Of a DNA stretch of 64,000 nt, positions 57,869 to 64,000 are shown piece by piece. The first letter of the stretch is position 1; each line of letters begins with the position of its first letter. The stretch comes from Cylindrodendrum hubeiense (Eukaryota; Ascomycota; Sordariomycetes; Hypocreales; Nectriaceae). The notes under the pieces are model-generated. The model did not search any database, had not been told where the DNA came from, and saw only the letters and a program-made list of their open reading frames with translations. The translations under genes were made by a program, and so were the position numbers. The stretch covers positions 124,001 to 188,000 of the forward strand of contig JAANBB010000001.1 of NCBI GenBank assembly GCA_014621425.1. Reading direction: 5' to 3'.

Positions 57869-59679
57869 TTAAAAGTAATTGGGCAATGCCGCACCAAAGC
57901 CAGGAGCGTGAGGCATATGTGGTTGCGGTGATGAACCGTGACCTCCCTGGAACGCCACAGTAGCTAGATCGTGATATAAGCGCATAATGCTTCTATCTGG
58001 GGCTTTTGGAGCTGGCAAAGGAATCCTTCCGGTATTGGGTGCAAGTAAGTTGCCCTGGGCGGCAATATGACAGCCCGGCTCATATAGCTCAGGGTATTGC
58101 TCAAAAAACCTGGGGTCAAGCTTGTAAGCTGAGTATCCTTGGTCCATTCTTAACGTCTTGAAGCAAAGACGTGCATATTGAGGATTCGTGAATAATGTAT
58201 CCAAAGATGGTGCTGGGAGGGTTATGCTATCCTGAACATCGAGTCCAATGTCACCATCATTCTCCTCTCCAGGTTTAGTGTTACCCTTGTGCATGGCGAG
58301 AAAGAGGTCCCATACGCAAAGATAGACTTGCATGTTACTTCCACCCTTGATTATATCACAGTGCCTAGCCTCGACCACATACGCGCACGCAATATCCAGG
58401 ATAATCCGGTCCAGTCGTGGATCGCTGGCGTAGGCCAAGATTAGCTTGTCCCGTAAGATCGGAAATGGACAAAAGTCTATTACTCTTGGATAGATAGACA
58501 TGGTCTGTAGATGAGTGGGCATGAATGAGGTCGGGAGTTTTGCTGAGGTTTGGGGGCTTGGATGGAGCTGCCAGACAACAACACTGGCTACAGTTGAGGA
58601 TGTTTTAGTAGCAGCGTACCATGAGACCATTAAGGGTCGTGTGAGGCTTTGGAACATTCCCAACATGAAGGAAACCGAGTGAGCAAGGCTGTGGAGCAAT
58701 TAGTAACAATTAAACTTATTTCAAGACACTCCTTCACATACCTGTCCGAGTTTAAACTTAGACTTCTCTCTGCTTCAGAGGAATTCCATTGAGACTTGAG
58801 TATTTCGCCCAGGATGGAAATGTGATCTGAATATGGGGAGTTGGTCATGTGGTAGCTCATTGCCGGGGAACTGGGCCGTATTGATGTGAGAGAGGGGTAG
58901 TCACAAATGGGTCGTGAGACGGCAGGGCGTTGGTATAATGATGGCATTGGGGTAAAGAGTTGTGGAAGAAAGTCAAATGAGTTTGGAATCAACGAGAATG
59001 GCGACAATCCTGTTGTATATCCCAGTTGCTGCAGCTCTGATTCGGTGTTGACTTCAGGCACGGCTATGTAGTCAGGGTTCGGGTCTGACATAGCCTGAGT
59101 CGTGGAGCTTAGTTGCGGGATGTCAGTGATTGTGAGATTTTCATGGCATCCGTCGTGTTGCATTGTAGCCTCCAAGCCGTCATCAACGCTGGTAGATGGG
59201 ACGGCCGGGCTCTCCCGTGCATGATAGGTATCACTATCCTCAAGGTTGTCAAGAGCTGCTTCGGTTTCCTACAAAATACCCATGAGTTAGGTAAGGTGTC
59301 TCTCAGCATGGACTAGCAAGATAGGGAGACATACCGCAGGTTGAAGCACTTCTAACATGGCATTTGATTGGGCCTGCAGTGTGGCTATCATACTATCCAG
59401 CTTTGAGTGTGACCGGAGCAGTTGTTCCCGCAATCGCTTATTCTCTTCGGTCAGAGACCGAATAATACGACTCTCATCCTAGGAGCTGTTCTCTAACCGG
59501 GTTTCCAGCTCCGTTAGACGCGCAGATTGCCGCTCACGGAACGCTTTCTGTGAGAGACGGTTGCGGATTCTCCTGATGGATTCTGTCAGTACGCCGATTC
59601 AGGAGATGATGACGGGATGTGCGTACTTGTTCTGGACCGACGCAGAGCATGAATCTTGCTTGGGTGGTCGCCCCGCCAT
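57869..59679 (-). pseudogene. bZIP-DUF3425 transcription factor with an internal stop codon
   Basis: Four exons (59679-59627, 59572-59335, 59268-58742, 58688-57869) with introns of 54, 66 and 53 nt would give 545 codons. The first 48 are MAGRPPKQDS followed by the basic region KRIRNRLSQKAFRERQ and the start of the zipper; codon 49 is TAG (59481-59479). The frame then continues without break through DESRIIRSLTEENKRLREQLL (rest of the zipper) to a C-terminal DUF3425 domain (PRVIDFCPFPILRDKLI, CDIIKGGSNMQVYLCVWDLF), so only the stop is wrong. A CAG to TAG change would explain it. A sequencing error is the alternative. As read, the protein would be a 48-residue fragment without DNA-binding dimerisation. 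Confidence 0.75.
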
Positions 59680-60515
59680 GTCGTCTGTCGTCTGTCGATG
59701 GATTTCGTCTATTTGCAGCCAGGGTTGTGAAACAATGGATCATTTCATGACTGGTTGTGCGGGCGGTTTGGCGGCGATTTTAGGTGCGCCGGGATCGGCC
59801 TATGGTAGCCGACGAAAAGCGATGTCGCATTCCCCACGGCATGGCCGATGAATGACTAGGGTCATTGGAATTTAACAAATCAAACCACGGAACTAAACCA
59901 CCGCTAGCAAACCTTCAAGACTCAAGGACAGGTCAATGATGACGCCGGTGCGTAGATTGACCACGCAGACTACAGGGTGGAATCTGCATCATAGGGTGGT
60001 CGGTGCTCTCGGCTTGGAAATGGTGCCTGATGAGGAGATGCGACAATGGGACTTGGTATTTATATAGGCATATATATGGAGTGCGAGCCATGGACACTAG
60101 CCAAGTATATAGCCCTTGAGGATGCGATTGACTCGTCGGAGGGTGCTCGACAGTAGGAGCCACCGCATCGGCGCAGAATCCGGATACAGATAGCGGCAAT
60201 CAAAGCTCAGTATACAGCTCAATATAGGCGTATACGCTATGGGCTCCCCATCCCTACCATGTCAATTGCAAGCTCTACCTTTAGCGACCCAGCTTTTGCG
60301 GGACCTGACCCATCCACAAGCGATAGTGCTTACATCTCTCTCAGCGCGCCGTCACGTGATGGCGTGACACTTTTTATGGACACGATGTTGAATCCATTCT
60401 AGGCAGCTAGACTCACCGCGTCGCGTCAGCTTGAGCTCGCCTTCACCTTGTCACAATCATCTTCATCAGCGCCCTCACCCTTTGCATCGCAACTCAGCGG
60501 GGTTGAACGACCAAA
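59680..60515. promoter_or_regulatory. Divergent upstream region of the bZIP and F-box genes
   Basis: 836 bp between opposite starts. It contains a TA-rich run (60055-60078). No gene supported; frames here overlap and lack features. Confidence 0.45.
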
Positions 60516-62620
60516 ATGTCGACCAGAAGAAGCGCCAGATTGCAAAAGCTGGACAATCCAGAACCAGTCGAGGTCCTCCAGCCGCCTGCCACGGCTGAAC
60601 TCGTCAAGAACAAGAAGCGTAAGGCTCCGGCGGATCAAACGGGGGAGACAACCAGAGGCAAGAAAAGAGCAACGAAATCCGCAGCCGACAACGAAAATGA
60701 AACGCCCGTTGAACCCTTGGCCAGCCCAGCCAATGGCACTTTATCGTCCCTGCCTCCCGAGATATTGAACATGATTTTGAACAATGTAAGTGCAGTACAC
60801 CAGCACAAGACATTGCACTGTAACTACGCTGATGTAAAACACCACAGATCAAAGACCCATCATCCATGGGCAAACTGGGGCGAACCTGCAAAGGATACCA
60901 CGCCTTTATGATGCCACGCCTTCACAAGCGCCTCTCTGTCGCTGCCATGTTCCACGCACACATCGCCAAGCTCATCCGCGCCCTTGAACCACATCTCACC
61001 ATATCGCAAAAGAAGCAGCTGAGGAGAGAAGGCAAATATAAAGGTCAACAGGAACGATATTCAAGTAAACTCGACCCATTCGCCAAGCCAGTTTGTGCAA
61101 ACTACGTACGCCAGATCGTTGTCGGCGTGGTAGACCCGGGCCGAAAGCACGAGGGCATTGTCCATAGATACATTGATGAGGCCTTCAGGAATATGGACAA
61201 TCTGGAGATTATCGAGACTCGGGTCCTGACAAGGTCAGTGCATCATCACCATTTGTAGTTAGTCACATTGCAGCTTGCTAACGCCACTCGCAGGTCAATG
61301 GGAGAGCGTATTGCATCACAGAAGAACCTGCAAGCCTTGAGTCTATTCACAAAAGATGCCGATACCGGAGCCATGGAGCCACTGGGCAGAATCAAGAACT
61401 TGAAGCATCTAAACTTGGAGGCCTTCGGTTACAACCGGTTTGAAGTCAAGCATGACAAGAGCATTCAATCTATACTTCTAAACTCCAGGTCGACCCTTCA
61501 GAGCTTAGCTGTCAAGACAAGCTCTTTCATGTCCAACTTTTTGCAGGATTGGGAGAAGAGGAAATCCGAGGACCATGCCACTACAAACCAACCGCATGAT
61601 CTCACCGCGTTAAAGTCACTCACTCTCAAAGGCCAATCATTTGACGAGGATTTCATCAAGTCGTTGCGACAGGCAATTGATTTTATCGGTCTGCGAGAGC
61701 TTACGCTTAGACATTTGTCCGAGGGCAAGCACCTCCTCTTTAACTACCTTATAAGCTTGACTACTTCGTCTGAGAGTCCAGCTACCGAGATAAGCTTGCG
61801 AAGCTTACAATTGGACATGGCAGATGATCGCTACGGGCGAACACCCGAACAGCTCCAGGTAGACTTCGAGACTAAATGTCGCTTCATAGCTTCGTTTAAC
61901 ACATTGACAACCCTAATACTCGACGACTATAACCAGTATTCAACTCAGATCGCCGTCAATCCCGGACTATCGAACACATTGCTGCAAGCTATTCTCAAGC
62001 ATGAACATCTGAGAACTTTGAAAATATCTTATATTGGAATTATTAGCAACCGCAAGATTCCATATCTATCAGCAGAAACTGTGGCGACTATCGTCGATAA
62101 TCTGCCCGACTTGCAGGAATTCGAGTTTGCCCCAGAAGAAGAGGAAATTGTATGGAATTTCCATTCCTCTGCATCTAAAATCCCATCAAGCATACTAACG
62201 AACGCGTATTAATAGGACGAAATCGGAAAAGCACTCTCCCGTGGGGATAACCTGACGTCACTCACCTGCTACCCCCATGAGAGCTGGGCAGGCTATCCTC
62301 GACCAGATGACCCTGGATTTACCATCCTAAGCGGCATTCTCCAAGGTTTTCTGTCTCGGGGCGGTGGAAGTGGCCGTGGGAAATTCGTCTGGGAGGATCA
62401 CTTCAAGCTCAAACGCGTATCTGTGCACTACCGAGCATGGGACGTTGCGTCAAAATTCGGAAAACCCCAAAAGGGTATGAAGAAGGCGCAAAGTATGAAG
62501 AGCGACGGCGATGGGAAACGTCAGGTTTTGCATCGGGATATTACGGGAACGTTTCACCAGCGCATACATGTTGGATATGATCCTGCGTATGCGTGGGTGG
62601 AGAAAGTGGCTGGGGATTGA
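60516..62620 (+). CDS. F-box/leucine-rich-repeat-like protein
   Basis: Four exons (60516-60785, 60848-61233, 61294-62149, 62216-62620) with introns of 62, 60 and 66 nt sum to 638 residues. A basic, disordered N-terminus of about 70 residues (RRSARLQKL; KKRKAPAD, a possible nuclear signal) precedes an F-box-like LSSLPPEILNMILNNIKDPSSMGKLGRTCKGYH. Downstream leucine-rich segments (LKHLNLEAFG; LKSLTLKGQSF; LRELTLRHL; LTTLILDDYNQ; LRTLKISYIG) fit an LRR-like array. The family's likely role is substrate choice in SCF ubiquitin ligases. The fourth exon is found by continuity (EEEI-DEIGKALSRGDN). No sign of secretion. Confidence 0.82.
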
Positions 62621-62973
62621 TTGAGCCCTGAAACGATGTGCTGATATGTTGCTTCACATGAGAAGAAGACGGCAAGGATATAGAGTGGTTTTTTGTATTA
62701 GTTCGCACGGAAAAAAGTGAGGTATCAGATGCCTGAAAACTGAACCTCGACGAGGATGTGTCGCTAAAAGTACGAAGACGAAGACAGTACCAGAATCGGA
62801 AACGAACTTTCCAATTTGATTCCTATCCCAAAGGAACCAAAACGTTCCAAAACGGAGCCTCGCGTTCTGAAGTCACATTGACTCTATAACTCGCCCAACT
62901 AATGCCCTCATCACCAACCCATCTAGAGTCCATCAAGATATGATCACTAGACAAAACCTGTCAGCATCTCCGT
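62621..62973. other. Convergent intergenic region
   Basis: About 350 bp between tails; nothing beyond expected 3' ends. Confidence 0.5.
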
Positions 62974-64000
62974 TCAAAAGTCAGGCGGCCGGGTTGTCAT
63001 AATGGGCGGCGAATCCTCATTGACATATACAGCCATTCGCGCTGACCGATAAACCGGCGCGGCTGCGATGGCCTCGAACGAGATATCGGGCAATGGACGG
63101 GTGAAGCTCACCTTGTTAGCAGAGTTTGCATGGCGATTCGCGCCCGCGTTTCTGATCTTGACGAGCTGAGACTCGAATATGTTGGTTCGGTCACGGGTGG
63201 CTTTCGACACATCCTGACTAAGTTTCCTTGCGACGGCCCTGAATGAATCAAAGAAGCCCTCAGTCCCATCGTCTTGGGGAATCATCTCTAGCTCCCGTAT
63301 TTGCTCTTCTGACAGACCCTTAACAGCCTGGTAAGCACACTCTGCCATGAAGTAGCGCCTGAGAAGAATACGGATGGCCTTCAGATCGGTGTTGCCATCT
63401 TCTTGGGCAGATTCGGAGCTACCAGACACGAGGCTGCTCTCAGCATTCCTCAGGACAGGGGCCAGTCTCCGGACAGCTTCATTGGCAACCTGACCAAGAA
63501 TGGGATTCGTAGCCTCAACACCTTTGAGTAAAAGAGAGCCTAGCGAGTCGAACAAGCCCTCCTCGCCCGCCGTTGGGACGGCGTCTCCCAGCAATCGCCT
63601 GGTGAAGGCATCCATGTTTTCTTTGATGTTAATCCCCAATGGTCGGCGTTGAAGTTGGATATCAGACTCTTGGTTTTGTTCAGAACCAGAGAGCTTAGTC
63701 AGGTGATCCGAAAAAATGTCCAGAGCAATGCGCGTAACAGACGGGAGTAGGAGGGGGGCGAGGATGTCGATATTTGGGACTTTGGCAGACCAGTGCTCCG
63801 CCATCGTCTTCGTGATTTCAGCCACGAGACCCTCCGATGAAAGATTTAAAACTTTTTGCAGCGCAGCTTCAGCAAGCAGTGCCCTGCTGGCAGTCTCATC
63901 AGTCTTGGTTGCAGATTCCTGACCGAGGCTCTCCGCGAGAATAGTATTGGCCAAGGTGCCCACTACAACACTCAAAGGTGCACCCATGGGGCCGAGGAAA
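62974..64000 (-). CDS. Hypothetical protein, 5' end probably beyond the window
   Basis: Minus-strand frame ending at 62974. An ATG lies at 63987, but the frame stays open to the window edge (FLGP before that Met), so the protein probably begins outside. The 337 visible residues are alanine- and leucine-rich, mostly helical (LLAEAALQKVL; APLLLPSVTRIALDIF; LGSLLLKGVEATNPILGQVANEAVRRLAPVL) with a polar C-terminus ending RPPDF. The pattern resembles large fungal proteins of unknown function. No catalytic motif is seen. Confidence 0.7.
   Translation of the reverse strand, partial: FLGPMGAPLSVVVGTLANTILAESLGQESATKTDETASRALLAEAALQKVLNLSSEGLVAEITKTMAEHWSAKVPNIDILAPLLLPSVTRIALDIFSDHLTKLSGSEQNQESDIQLQRRPLGINIKENMDAFTRRLLGDAVPTAGEEGLFDSLGSLLLKGVEATNPILGQVANEAVRRLAPVLRNAESSLVSGSSESAQEDGNTDLKAIRILLRRYFMAECAYQAVKGLSEEQIRELEMIPQDDGTEGFFDSFRAVARKLSQDVSKATRDRTNIFESQLVKIRNAGANRHANSANKVSFTRPLPDISFEAIAAAPVYRSARMAVYVNEDSPPIMTTRPPDF

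Overview
The window is nuclear DNA of a filamentous ascomycete (Pezizomycotina). Genes are split by short introns (about 45-160 nt, mostly near 55) with GTAAGT/GTATGT-like donors and CTAAC/CTAAT-like branch sites. The families are typical of this group: a HET-domain protein, two Zn2Cys6 regulators, a bZIP-DUF3425 regulator, RTA1, DUF3632, DUF7708, and many secreted plant-polysaccharide enzymes. I cannot name the genus from sequence alone.

Layout. 0-2.2 kb: an enoyl-CoA hydratase/isomerase gene and a DUF3632 gene facing each other. 2.2-4.2 kb: AT-rich, repeat-bearing intergenic DNA with a possible LTR remnant. 4.2-15.7 kb: a plant cell-wall degradation island of five consecutive secreted-enzyme genes, namely a GH2 beta-galactosidase-type enzyme, two divergent PL4 rhamnogalacturonan lyases, a CE5 acetylxylan esterase and a GH11 xylanase. 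The first three suit the rhamnogalacturonan-I backbone and its galactose side chains; the last two suit acetylated xylan. The esterase and xylanase share a divergent promoter with an XlnR-type GGCTAA site and CreA-type sites. 16-24.9 kb: a frameshifted DUF7708 pseudogene, an intact HET-domain gene, and a decayed MDR oxidoreductase. 24.9-28 kb is almost empty.

28-36.4 kb: an arginase-fold protein with altered metal ligands, an M6-like metalloprotease fused to six tandem propeller-like repeats, and a membrane-anchored arylsulfotransferase-type protein. 36.5-39.6 kb: a Zn2Cys6 regulator beside an intact MDR oxidoreductase related to the 24-kb pseudogene. 40-49.7 kb: a small membrane protein, an F-box-like protein, a second Zn2Cys6 regulator, an RTA1 protein and an MFS transporter. 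50.9-53.3 kb: a GNAT acetyltransferase and degraded or unknown genes. 53.8-59.7 kb: an MFS drug:H+ antiporter-type transporter, a branched-chain aminotransferase, and a bZIP regulator interrupted by a stop codon. 60.5-64 kb: an F-box/LRR-like protein and a hypothetical gene that probably runs off the window edge.

Exon boundaries were placed by hand from splice motifs, phase and protein continuity. The models whose lengths sum to whole codons are noted as such. Family names rest on recognised motifs, not on database searches.
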